DNA from: Filimonas zeae
GTDB lineage: Bacteria > Bacteroidota > Bacteroidia > Chitinophagales > Chitinophagaceae
Direction of reading: 5' to 3'
DNA: 64,000 nt
NCBI RefSeq assembly: GCF_014641615.1
Contig: NZ_BMIB01000002.1
Location: forward strand, 558,001 to 622,000
The number at the start of each line of letters is the position of its first letter. Within the stretch, counting starts at the first letter, position 1. Positions 44,327 to 52,404 of this stretch are shown one piece after another. The notes under the pieces are model-generated. The model made no database searches, was not told the DNA's origin, and was given only the letters and a program-made list of their open reading frames with translations. The position numbers and the translations under genes are program-made.

Positions 44327-44646
44327 CACTTCCTCCATTTTCGGGGAAGTATATGCTATTACCCGAAAATCTTCCCCGTCAACCGGGGAAGTGTTTTTTA
44401 TGGCCTGAAGAACTTCCTCCATCATTGGGGCAGTGTTTCCGGTGGCAGAAAACACTTCCGCTATTACCGGGGAAGTTTTTCGGGTGGCCTGAAAAGCTTC
44501 CTCCATTATCGGGGAAGTTTTTCCGGTGACAGAAAATACTTCCTCCCTTACCGGGGAAGTGTTTTTTACGGCTGGAAACACTTCCTCAGTCATCGCGGAA
44601 GTGTTTTGCGTAAACCGTAGAACTTCCCCGATGACCGGGGAAGTTC
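44327..44646. repeat. Eight tandem 42-bp palindromic repeats
   Basis: The core CTTCC recurs at 44329, 44371, 44413, 44455, 44497, 44539, 44581 and 44623, exactly every 42 bases. In each unit ACTTCCnC and GGGGAAGT flank a short centre, forming an imperfect hairpin, and units are joined by a variable linker. Because 42 is a multiple of three, long frames stay open on both strands (a 14-residue 'EEVF...TSP' repeat on the minus strand and a related one on the plus). The array ends 26 bases before the ATG of the next gene. It could be a protein-binding array, a terminator-like barrier or a decaying repeat gene. Confidence 0.85.
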
Positions 44647-44672
44647 ACTCAACAAACATAACAGTTATCTAT

Positions 44673-45308
44673 ATGGCAAGAAACATGAAAAAATACCAGG
44701 ATTTTATTCCAAAATCTGATGTGGAGAGGCTGCTATGGCTTCAAAACTATGTGGAAAACATACGGGAAGCTGCTCTGAAAACAGGCACAAGCCTGGGCCC
44801 CGCCGCCATTACCGCTCACGAACAGGAGGTAATGGAATACATAAACGCTATTGTTGACGCAGAACAGAAAAAAATTGACTCCAAAGCTGCTACCAGCCAT
44901 AAGGAGACACTTGAAAAAAGCACTATAAAGAGAATACGGGATGTTGCCACCATTATAAAACGTCAGGGCAGTAAAGATGTGGGCACCATAGCCAAACTGG
45001 GCATTAAGTGCAAGGGGTATGCTGTTGATGTATCAGCACTACGCCCCAATATAAAAGTAGAAGTAGCAGACAGCAAAGTATACATCTATTTCAATAAGAA
45101 CCACCATTATACTGTAGCTGTATATTGCCGGCAGCCGGGTGAGGAGTTTATACATATTGGTTACGGAGTTACCTCTCCATTTATAGACGAAAGGCCATTG
45201 GCTGTACCACTGCAGCCCGAGCGACGGGAATATTCGATTATGTATAACAATTGCAAGGAAAATATAGGGCATCGTAGCCTTGTTGCCAGCGTAGTATACG
45301 GCGGCTGA
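44673..45308 (+). CDS. Hypothetical 211-aa protein downstream of the repeat array
   Basis: This soluble protein is not recognised. Its N-terminal two thirds are helical and basic (about residues 1-100, with KKYQDFIPKSDVERLLWLQNY cut here to KKYQDF and ERLLWLQNY). The C-terminal third looks beta-rich (KVEVADSKVYIYF, HYTVAVYCRQPG). I chose the ATG at 44673. The frame also stays open upstream into the repeats (a GTG at 44526), so a longer product with repeat-encoded residues is possible. It converges with the cupin gene (3-base gap). Confidence 0.6.
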   Translation: MARNMKKYQDFIPKSDVERLLWLQNYVENIREAALKTGTSLGPAAITAHEQEVMEYINAIVDAEQKKIDSKAATSHKETLEKSTIKRIRDVATIIKRQGSKDVGTIAKLGIKCKGYAVDVSALRPNIKVEVADSKVYIYFNKNHHYTVAVYCRQPGEEFIHIGYGVTSPFIDERPLAVPLQPERREYSIMYNNCKENIGHRSLVASVVYGG

Positions 45309-45311
45309 CTA

Positions 45312-45812
45312 TTACCGGCATAACCGCCTTATCAATACCTCATGCTGCGGAAACTGTGCCGCCAGCGGCTCTGCGGCGGCCAGTTCAAAATCGGCAAAGT
45401 CAAAACCCGGCGCCACGGTGCATCCGGTAAAAGCATACTCCGTACCGGGTGCGGGTTCGCTGGCAAACCAGCAACGGGCGGGTACCACGTATTGAAATAC
45501 TTCGCCCTCTTCTATCCGGCTGCCCAGTTTTACGGTTTCCAAAGTGCCGTTAAAGTGAATTACATGCACCAGCAGGGTCTGGCCTGCATAAAAATGCCAG
45601 CACTCATCGCTTTTGATGCGGTGGAAGGCAGAGAAATTACCTTTATCCAGCAGAAAATAAATAGCGGTGCTGAAAGGCCGCGGACTGGTAAAGCGGAACG
45701 GTAGCCCCATACCTGCAATGGTTTCCACGCTGCGGTAAGTTTCTTTGTAATACCCTCCTTCCGGATGCGGTAACAAATCGTAGGCAGTAATCAGTTCCTG
45801 TATATAAGACAT
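45312..45812 (-). CDS. Cupin_5 (DUF985) family protein
   Basis: This 166-aa single-domain protein matches the DUF985/cupin_5 pattern: HPEGGYYKETYRS near the N terminus, RPFSTAIYFLL, FSAFHRIKSDECWHFYAG and later VPARCWFASE, FTGCTVAPGFDF. The fold is a cupin barrel that can bind sugars or metal ions. Family members are poorly characterised. It is a single gene converging with the hypothetical gene and followed by the LprI-like gene in the same direction. Confidence 0.9.
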   Translation of the reverse strand: MSYIQELITAYDLLPHPEGGYYKETYRSVETIAGMGLPFRFTSPRPFSTAIYFLLDKGNFSAFHRIKSDECWHFYAGQTLLVHVIHFNGTLETVKLGSRIEEGEVFQYVVPARCWFASEPAPGTEYAFTGCTVAPGFDFADFELAAAEPLAAQFPQHEVLIRRLCR

Positions 45813-45838
45813 AGCAATGATTTAGGTGTAAGTTAAAA

Positions 45839-46636
45839 TTAGAGAGCACTGTAACCAGGGCGTTTGGCAGATATGCGCCGGTAAAAGCCATCAATGGGCA
45901 TATTACTCCCATACACGCAGTTAACACCCGGCTCCGGCGTATTTAACTGAACAACCACGCCCCTTCTTTTAAAGATAAAACGAATGCTGCAGGTGCCGCC
46001 TACTGCGTCGTAATTATACACGCCGGTATTTCCTTTCAGCGGAAGCACATCAGAAAGTATGGCCCTGCTTCCTCCGCCATAATCAGAACGCATAAATAGT
46101 TTAAAAAATACATTCCCATCATCTTCCACCCTTACCGTAAGCCTGCGTACGTAGTCATCATCCTCCTCCCGCCCCGGATCATCCGGCAGCTCATATTTAC
46201 CGTTAATGCCTACCTGAAAAAGTTCCGGAGAATAATGCTTTGGTTCAGATAATTGCAGTTCAGCAATATGTTTGTTAATGAAACCGATATTGGAAGCAAA
46301 CATCTCAGCAGGGTCATCAGGGCTGCTTCTTCTGAATCTGGCCATGGTAACTTCAAAAAACGCATTGCGCCGCTCCATCCATTCCTCGCGCTCATCTTCC
46401 AGATTGGAGCGCTGCGCGCTATCGCAGCGGTTCCATAATTGCTGATACGTAAGTTGCAGCAGGCTATCTGTTTGCTGGTACCAGCGTTTGGCACATTCTG
46501 TTTTATTGCGGCCGGCTTTTATACAGCCGTTGTATTGTGCCTGTAGCGTTTCAACAGGAGTTTGTGCGCTAACCGAGGCACAGGTTATAAGTAGTATAGC
46601 GCAAAGGTTTGTCAAAGGTTTATTGTACAACTTCAT
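45839..46636 (-). CDS. Secreted LprI-like (lysozyme-inhibitor family) protein
   Basis: This 265-aa protein has a signal peptide (LCAILLITCASVSA). An N-terminal domain (about 30-130) has Cys pairs spaced as in the LprI family (YNGCIKAGRNKTECAKRW, then WNRC), with the conserved LTYQQLWN helix. The C-terminal half is a beta-rich domain of unknown type. LprI-like proteins are periplasmic and some inhibit lysozyme. The resemblance is by eye, so inhibition is a guess. Confidence 0.65.
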   Translation of the reverse strand: MKLYNKPLTNLCAILLITCASVSAQTPVETLQAQYNGCIKAGRNKTECAKRWYQQTDSLLQLTYQQLWNRCDSAQRSNLEDEREEWMERRNAFFEVTMARFRRSSPDDPAEMFASNIGFINKHIAELQLSEPKHYSPELFQVGINGKYELPDDPGREEDDDYVRRLTVRVEDDGNVFFKLFMRSDYGGGSRAILSDVLPLKGNTGVYNYDAVGGTCSIRFIFKRRGVVVQLNTPEPGVNCVYGSNMPIDGFYRRISAKRPGYSAL

Positions 46637-46721
46637 AGTTATCTGCTATAGGTCGGGTAAATGTACTGTGAGAGCTTTAGGGCAACAATCTCCAAAGTGG
46701 AAATAACAATATTTTCGCAGA

Positions 46722-47111
46722 TCAGTCAAAAATGATTAAGCCATCTATCCGCTCAAAATGTCTTCTGTTTAACGTAGCCAGTGGTAGTCTGTATTTAATA
46801 GCCGTGGAAGCAATAAAAAGATCTGCTGCATCAATTAACTTCCGTTTTTTCTTCAATTGTTTGTTGAGCTCACTAGCCACTTTTGCCACCTCGCTATCAA
46901 AAGCAAGTACAGATGTTTTTTGAAGAAATGTATTCCAATAGTCCAGTTGGCCCAATCCGGCACCTACGTATATTTCATATTCGGTTATAGCAGAAATTGA
47001 ATAACTATAGCCCAATCGGACAAGGGATACTAATAGGGAGTTTTCTTTGTTGGTTTTCCGGAATAGATCAATGAGAACAGAAGTGTCTGCCAGAATTATC
47101 TTGTTCGCCAT
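46722..47111 (-). CDS. PIN-domain toxin (VapC-like)
   Basis: This 129-aa PIN-domain ribonuclease is likely the toxin of a type II toxin-antitoxin pair. Acidic residues of the active site are visible: Asp9 (LADTSVLID), Glu46 (ITEYEIYVG) and Asp97 (DAADLFIAST), with a fourth position in ATLNRRHF. Length fits VapC. It overlaps the antitoxin gene by 16 bases. Confidence 0.88.
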   Translation of the reverse strand: MANKIILADTSVLIDLFRKTNKENSLLVSLVRLGYSYSISAITEYEIYVGAGLGQLDYWNTFLQKTSVLAFDSEVAKVASELNKQLKKKRKLIDAADLFIASTAIKYRLPLATLNRRHFERIDGLIIFD

Positions 47112-47323
47112 TGGTTAATAGCTTTCCTGTTTTTTTCAATATCCTCCAGTTGTTTTTTAGTAAAAGTAGGAGCAGATAGTAACAACTCCTCCAGCTCTGA
47201 GACACCAGATGTTGCCACATTTTCCTTTTCTACTTCCTCCTTCAGTTTCTTCCACTGTGTTTTTGGAAGCCGTTTTGCCAGCTGTACCAACTGATCAAAT
47301 CCTATTTCTACTTGTAACTGCAT
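47096..47323 (-). CDS. Antitoxin partner of the PIN toxin
   Basis: This 75-aa helical, charged protein (QLVQLAKRLPKTQWKKLKEEV) lies immediately upstream of the PIN gene and overlaps it by 16 bases, as antitoxin genes do. It has no clear DNA-binding fold, and a C-terminal helix probably binds the toxin. The call rests mostly on position and size. A TAnnTTTG-like box (47328-47335 on the minus strand) lies just ahead of the start, which would give a nearly leaderless message. Confidence 0.75.
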   Translation of the reverse strand: MQLQVEIGFDQLVQLAKRLPKTQWKKLKEEVEKENVATSGVSELEELLLSAPTFTKKQLEDIEKNRKAINQWRTR

Positions 47324-47370
47324 ATCTCAAATTTACAAAAAACAGGACAATCATTACATTTAAATAAAAA

Positions 47371-47399
47371 AGCCACCCTCTTGTTAAAGACAGGTGGCT
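47371..47399 (-). terminator. Intrinsic terminator of the Sel1-repeat operon
   Basis: Bases 47371-47377 and 47393-47399 are exact reverse complements (7 bp, 15-base loop). On the minus strand they are followed by a T-rich run (47362-47370). It lies 56 bases past the stop of the last Sel1 gene, in the right place and orientation. Confidence 0.85.
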
Positions 47400-47454
47400 G
47401 GTGTATTCTCCCCCTTGCGATCAGCGTTATTTTTAATCAGACTTTTGTTTCAGT

Positions 47455-49101
47455 TTACATGATCCCCTGTAACAGGCCGGTCAATTTTTGTGCTCTTTCT
47501 TTGGGGTCTTTGCCCATTAAACGCAGCTGCCATTCTTTAGCCAGCTTTTTATCTTTCTTCACATCCCCTTTGCCATTGCTGTACATTTCAACCATATATT
47601 GTATAGACTCCTTATGCCCTTTATCAGCCGCTTTGGTAAACCAGGGTATGGATTCAGAAGTTTTACCCGTATGGCCTTCATACATAAGCCTGGCATATAA
47701 ATACATGGCCTCTGTACTATCCTTGTCAGCCAGCTTTTTATACCACAATGCAGCTTTGGAAAAATCCTGTGTAAGGCCGTTCCCCCCCTCGCTGTATACA
47801 TGCGCCAGCTGCATTATACCCTCTGCATCGCCCGCTTCGGCAGCCTGCTGCAGATAGTATGCGGTTTTGGCGTAATCTTTTGCAATGCCTGCTCCCTGGT
47901 AGTATAACTGACCTATGGTTACCCAGGCAGACGGATAACCTCTTTTGCCAGCCAGTTCCAGATACTGTATCCCCCGTGCCCTATCGGCCGTTACGCCCAT
48001 ACCTTTGTAATACAGAACGCCCAGCATATAGGCAGCAGCCATCTGGCCATGGTCGCAGGACAACTCAAACCATTCTCTGGCCTTTTCAAAATCGGGTGCC
48101 CCACCCATACCCACGTAATACAGTTCGCCCAGGCGGTACTCTGCACTGGAAGATCCTTTTTCCGCAGCCAGTGTATAATACTCTGCCGCTTTGGCTTCAT
48201 CTTTTGTAACATACAAACCATCAGCCGCTCTTATACCCAGCAGTTCCGCCGCATCGTAATCGCCTTTTTCAACTGCTTTTTCCAGCAGCTCCCATCCTTT
48301 CCGGCGTTCAGCTTCCGGCCCTTCCAGCAAAGCCCTTCCGGCGTAAAATAACATATGAACATTTCCTTTCTGCGCGCCCGGAAGCGCCGCTTCATAACTT
48401 TTGCGCAGGTATTCCATGGCCTTTACCGAATCTTTTGCATACCCGCTATTTCCTGTGCTGAGCCATTGGTAAAGGGTATAATAAGCACTGGGGTGGTTGG
48501 CTGCAATGGCCTTATCCATCCATTCCCGTGCTTTGTCTGCATCGGCTGTTGTACCATATCCATCCATACACATATAGGCCAGCCGGGCGCACGCCATAGC
48601 ACTATTCCGGGCGGCTGCCTTGCTATACCATTCATAAGCCTTTGGAAAGTTGCTATAGTCTTCATTGGCCAGGGCAATTGCCTCCATATCGGCCACATTG
48701 CCTTTGGCTATATTAGCAAAAGCCTGTTCAGGCAATGCCACCATTTTATAACGCTCAGAAATTTTATATACGTCTTTATATTTATCCTCCACGCCCTCCA
48801 CCCCATCATTTTTGGTAAGGTACTCCGTGGTGTTTTTCCGCAGCCTGGCAACCTGCTCCAGGTTCAGATACACATCTGTTTTCAACTGCCCGGCCTGCGC
48901 GCAGATACGCAGGTATAAAATTTTTGCATTGCTGCTGCCCAGCAGCTTTTCTGTTTCTTCCAGCTTTTTTAAAGCCGAAGCATAGTCGTTTGCCTGAAAG
49001 GCTTCTTCTGCCTCTTCATACTTTAATTTCGCCAGCGTAGCCTGGCCAGACGCCTGCAGCGTTACTAGCAGGGCCGGTACCAGCAGCCATTTCATATTCA
49101 T
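47455..49101 (-). CDS. Secreted Sel1-repeat protein (paralog 1 of 3)
   Basis: This 548-aa protein has a signal peptide (KWLLVPALLVTLQASGQA). The N-terminal module (LAKLKYEEAEEAFQANDYASAL) is shared with both neighbours. About ten Sel1-like repeats follow from residue 150 on, seen as AxxxYxxAAxxGxxxAxxxLGxxYxxGxG units (for example YYTLAAEKGSSSAEYRLGELYYVG). Sel1 repeats form superhelices that bind other proteins. It is the last gene of a four-gene operon, 26 bases after paralog 2. Partners are unknown. Confidence 0.88.
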   Translation of the reverse strand: MNMKWLLVPALLVTLQASGQATLAKLKYEEAEEAFQANDYASALKKLEETEKLLGSSNAKILYLRICAQAGQLKTDVYLNLEQVARLRKNTTEYLTKNDGVEGVEDKYKDVYKISERYKMVALPEQAFANIAKGNVADMEAIALANEDYSNFPKAYEWYSKAAARNSAMACARLAYMCMDGYGTTADADKAREWMDKAIAANHPSAYYTLYQWLSTGNSGYAKDSVKAMEYLRKSYEAALPGAQKGNVHMLFYAGRALLEGPEAERRKGWELLEKAVEKGDYDAAELLGIRAADGLYVTKDEAKAAEYYTLAAEKGSSSAEYRLGELYYVGMGGAPDFEKAREWFELSCDHGQMAAAYMLGVLYYKGMGVTADRARGIQYLELAGKRGYPSAWVTIGQLYYQGAGIAKDYAKTAYYLQQAAEAGDAEGIMQLAHVYSEGGNGLTQDFSKAALWYKKLADKDSTEAMYLYARLMYEGHTGKTSESIPWFTKAADKGHKESIQYMVEMYSNGKGDVKKDKKLAKEWQLRLMGKDPKERAQKLTGLLQGIM

Positions 49102-49127
49102 CCTGTGTAATTTTTGAGGAGTTGTTG

Positions 49128-50759
49128 TTAGTTTTCTTTAAGCCGGTTATATTTCTGCGTCCACTCCGCGGCAGCCTGCTTGTTTTTACGGAAACCATCG
49201 CCGTTCTCAAACAAATAAGCCATGCGCCCCATACAATAAGGGCTGCCCAGGCTGGCACCTTTTAAATAGTAAAGGAGCGCCTTGTTATAATCGGCCGGTA
49301 TACCCTTTCGCTTGTTCATCCATATATCAGCCAGATATCCCCAGCCCAGCCCTTCGCCATTATTTATGGCCTGCTGCATCAGTTCAATCGCCTTATCATA
49401 ATTGGCCGTACCATCTACCCGTTCTATCTGATACATCCAGCCCAGTAATACCATTGAGTTGGCATCTCCTGCTTCTACGCCTTTCTGAAAATAAGCTGCC
49501 GCCTGCGGATAGTTTATGCTTACATGCGTTCCTTGCAGATACATAACACCCAACCATACATATGCATTATAACAACCTCCCTGCACCGCCTTGTTGAACA
49601 GCGCCGTGGTTGATTTTTCATCGGAACGTTCCGCAACATCGCGGTTAAAGTGCATGATACCCAGATTACGCGCGCAACGCGCATCCCCACAGGAGTCACC
49701 CTTACGGTAGTAAGCTTCTGCCCGTGCCTTATTTTTTACCACACCAGCGCGGTAATAATACATATTACCCAACCACGTGTATATCCGCTTGTCCTGATGC
49801 TGCTCTGCCTGTTCAAACCAGTACATGGCTTTGGCAGAATCGAGCCTGTCCTGCCTTTTGCGGGAACTGTAAAAGCAGGCTGCTGCATAACGTGCGTCGG
49901 CATGGCCCTGCTCCGCTGCTCTTTCCAGCCAGGTAACCCCACCAACAGGTGCAGGTATATCGCTGTTGGCAAGAATTACGCCTGTAGCATACATACTTTC
50001 CACATCACCTTTTTCCGCACCAGGCAACGCTATTTCATACCCCTGTTTAAACACCTCATTGGCTTTAACGGTATCCATATCACTTCCTACCCCGGTAAGC
50101 AGCAACCTGCCTTTTACGCCGTAGGCAAGTGCATTGCCTGCTGCCATGGCACGGTTCAGCAGTTCGTGCATTTTTACCACATCCCCTTTCAGTATCAATC
50201 TTTCTTCATGATACCACACCAGTTTTACCATGGCATTACTACTGCCCGCAGCAGCAGCTTTGGTATACCAGCTGATTGCTTTTTCATGGTTGTTCAGCAG
50301 TTCATACGACAATGCCAGCTGCTCCATATCCTGTAACACACCTTTACCGGCGTTAGCAATCATTTGTTCCGATACAGAGAAAATATTCAGCGCCTCACTC
50401 AACCGGTATACATCGCGAAACTTATCTTCTATCCCTTCCTGATTTTCATATTTAGCCATATATATACCGCAGTCTTTTTTTAACCGGGCTATCAGTTCCA
50501 GATCAGGCGTGGGCTTACTTTTCCACCACTGGTCCTGGGCCATAATACGGAGATAAAGAATTTTAGAATTGGAACTTTTCAGCATCTTTTCCACCTCTGC
50601 CAGTTTAGCGAGCGTGGTTTCATATTTACCCGCAGCAAAAGCCTCCTCGGCTTCTTCATACTTTAAACGGGCAATGGTTTCCTGCGCCTGTACCGGTAAG
50701 GCCAGCACAAGCAATAACAAACAAACAATGCTTTTACGTATACTTTTTAAAAAAATCAT
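49128..50759 (-). CDS. Secreted Sel1-repeat protein (paralog 2 of 3)
   Basis: This 543-aa protein has a signal peptide (IVCLLLLVLALPVQA) and the shared module IARLKYEEAEEAFAAGKYETTLA. A spacer (about 90-150) precedes Sel1 repeats such as WLERAAEQGHADARYAAACFY and LFNKAVQGGCYNAYVWLGVMYLQG. Compared with paralogs 1 and 3 it is more diverged and its spacer has a Cys (KKDCGIYMAK). It starts 10 bases after paralog 3 ends and is in the same operon. Confidence 0.87.
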   Translation of the reverse strand: MIFLKSIRKSIVCLLLLVLALPVQAQETIARLKYEEAEEAFAAGKYETTLAKLAEVEKMLKSSNSKILYLRIMAQDQWWKSKPTPDLELIARLKKDCGIYMAKYENQEGIEDKFRDVYRLSEALNIFSVSEQMIANAGKGVLQDMEQLALSYELLNNHEKAISWYTKAAAAGSSNAMVKLVWYHEERLILKGDVVKMHELLNRAMAAGNALAYGVKGRLLLTGVGSDMDTVKANEVFKQGYEIALPGAEKGDVESMYATGVILANSDIPAPVGGVTWLERAAEQGHADARYAAACFYSSRKRQDRLDSAKAMYWFEQAEQHQDKRIYTWLGNMYYYRAGVVKNKARAEAYYRKGDSCGDARCARNLGIMHFNRDVAERSDEKSTTALFNKAVQGGCYNAYVWLGVMYLQGTHVSINYPQAAAYFQKGVEAGDANSMVLLGWMYQIERVDGTANYDKAIELMQQAINNGEGLGWGYLADIWMNKRKGIPADYNKALLYYLKGASLGSPYCMGRMAYLFENGDGFRKNKQAAAEWTQKYNRLKEN

Positions 50760-50769
50760 AGCTATTTTA

Positions 50770-52392
50770 CTATTCTCTGCTCTTTAAAGTGCTTGATTTT
50801 GCCTGCCAGTCTTCCGCTCTCTTTTTATCCTTTTTTACGCCAATGCCGTTGTAATACATACTGTACAGTTTATCCATAGCGTCTGTATTGTTTAAACCGG
50901 CAGATTTCTCATACCACTCTGCAGCTTTGGCCTGGTCGGCAGTCATACCCTTGCCATCGTACAGCATGTTTCCATAATTATACATGCACCAGGCATTGCC
51001 TTTGGCAGCACCTTTTAAATACCATTCAGCCGCCTTAGCATAGTTTTGTGTAAGCCCGTTGCCCCCGGCAAAATATGTATTACCCGCATTGTTCATAGCA
51101 GCAGCGTGGCCTTCGGCCCCTGCTTTTTCGTAATACCTTACCGCTTTAGCATAGTCCTTTGTAACACAACTACCCCAGTAATATGTATTACCTATAACAT
51201 TGTAGCCATTCACATATCCCCTTTTTCCGGCCAGCTCGTACCAGGCAATTCCTTTTGCACAGTCCTGGGTAACACCTTTTCCATCTGCATACATTACCCC
51301 TGCCATATACGCACTGTAATCATCCCCCTGTGTTGCTGTCCTCTCAAACCAATCCAGCGCTTTGTTTAAGTCCTGAGAAATATTGCCCAGGCCCCTGTTA
51401 TAAATACTAGCCATACGTTGCATGGCAGGTATATAACCTTTGGCAACTGAACGGTTAAGCAGTTGTACTGCTTTATTTACATCCTGATCTACCATGGTTC
51501 CGGTAATATAAATGATACCCAGGCGATATTGGGCTTCTTTATATCCTTTGTTAACTGCTCTCTGCAGCAACTCTACTCCGGTAAGGGTATCTGCCCCTTT
51601 CGCATCCACCAGCGCGCGGCCGGCATAATACAAATATTCGCCATTGCCTTTTTCTGGCTGCGCCATGGCAGCTTCGTAACTCTTTTTAAAAAACTCCTGC
51701 GCTTTCAGGGAATCTTTAGGTACCCCCTGCCCCCCATAACGGTAGCTGAAAGCACGGGTATGAAAAGCATCCGGATGGCCGGCAGCAATAGCTTTATCCA
51801 GCCATGTGTTACCCTGCACGCTGTCCACTTTTACCCCCATGCCCGATAAGTAAAAATCGCCCAGGCGTGCCATGCCAAGTCCACTGTTTCTGGCGGCTGC
51901 CTTTTTATAATATTCCGCTGCGCGGGTGTAGTATTCCACAAAGTAATAAGCATCGCCCACCGCTTCCAGATCGGCCACCGAAGCAGTGCCTTTAGCTATA
52001 TTGGCCAATGCCTGCTCGGGTATGTCAAATGCTTTATAGAGTTCCGATATTTTATAAATCTCTTTATACTTTTCTTCTATTCCTTCTACATTTTCGTATT
52101 TCACCAGATAGTTCTGGCAGGCTTTTCTCAGTTCCAGCACCTGCTCCACATCAACAAAGGTTTCTGTTTTCAGCAGCTTTGACTGCGCTACAATACGCAG
52201 GTACAACGTTTTTACATTCGGCGCACCGAGTATCTTTTCGGTTTCTTCCAGCTTTGTTAAAACAGTTGCATAGTCGGCGGCAGCAAATGCCTCTTCCGCT
52301 TCCTCATATTTCAGTTTGGCAATAGCTGCCTGCGCGTGTACCTGCGTACACATGGTTACTGTAAGCAGCAACCCTAATAAAAACCTTTTCAT
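50770..52392 (-). CDS. Secreted Sel1-repeat protein (paralog 3 of 3)
   Basis: This 540-aa protein has a signal peptide (LLGLLLTVTMCTQVHA) and the shared module IAKLKYEEAEEAFAAADYATVL. Sel1 repeats are very regular here (WYLKGAAKGNAWCMYNYGNMLYDG, WYEKSAGLNNTDAMDKLYSMYYNG). It starts 12 bases after the 710-aa protein ends. Three tandem paralogs point to duplication with later divergence. Confidence 0.88.
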   Translation of the reverse strand: MKRFLLGLLLTVTMCTQVHAQAAIAKLKYEEAEEAFAAADYATVLTKLEETEKILGAPNVKTLYLRIVAQSKLLKTETFVDVEQVLELRKACQNYLVKYENVEGIEEKYKEIYKISELYKAFDIPEQALANIAKGTASVADLEAVGDAYYFVEYYTRAAEYYKKAAARNSGLGMARLGDFYLSGMGVKVDSVQGNTWLDKAIAAGHPDAFHTRAFSYRYGGQGVPKDSLKAQEFFKKSYEAAMAQPEKGNGEYLYYAGRALVDAKGADTLTGVELLQRAVNKGYKEAQYRLGIIYITGTMVDQDVNKAVQLLNRSVAKGYIPAMQRMASIYNRGLGNISQDLNKALDWFERTATQGDDYSAYMAGVMYADGKGVTQDCAKGIAWYELAGKRGYVNGYNVIGNTYYWGSCVTKDYAKAVRYYEKAGAEGHAAAMNNAGNTYFAGGNGLTQNYAKAAEWYLKGAAKGNAWCMYNYGNMLYDGKGMTADQAKAAEWYEKSAGLNNTDAMDKLYSMYYNGIGVKKDKKRAEDWQAKSSTLKSRE

Positions 52393-52404
52393 ATTACCCC
52401 CTTG

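Noticed and set aside
44249..44593. Minus-strand repeat-encoded protein (14-residue EEVF/TSP repeats)
   Set aside because: The frame is open only because the palindromic unit is a multiple of three. No clear promoter or family supports it. It is kept as a possibility in the repeat finding, not as a gene.
44327..44646. CRISPR array
   Set aside because: Units are contiguous 42-mers with drifting sequence throughout. There are no constant repeats alternating with unique spacers, and no cas genes nearby.
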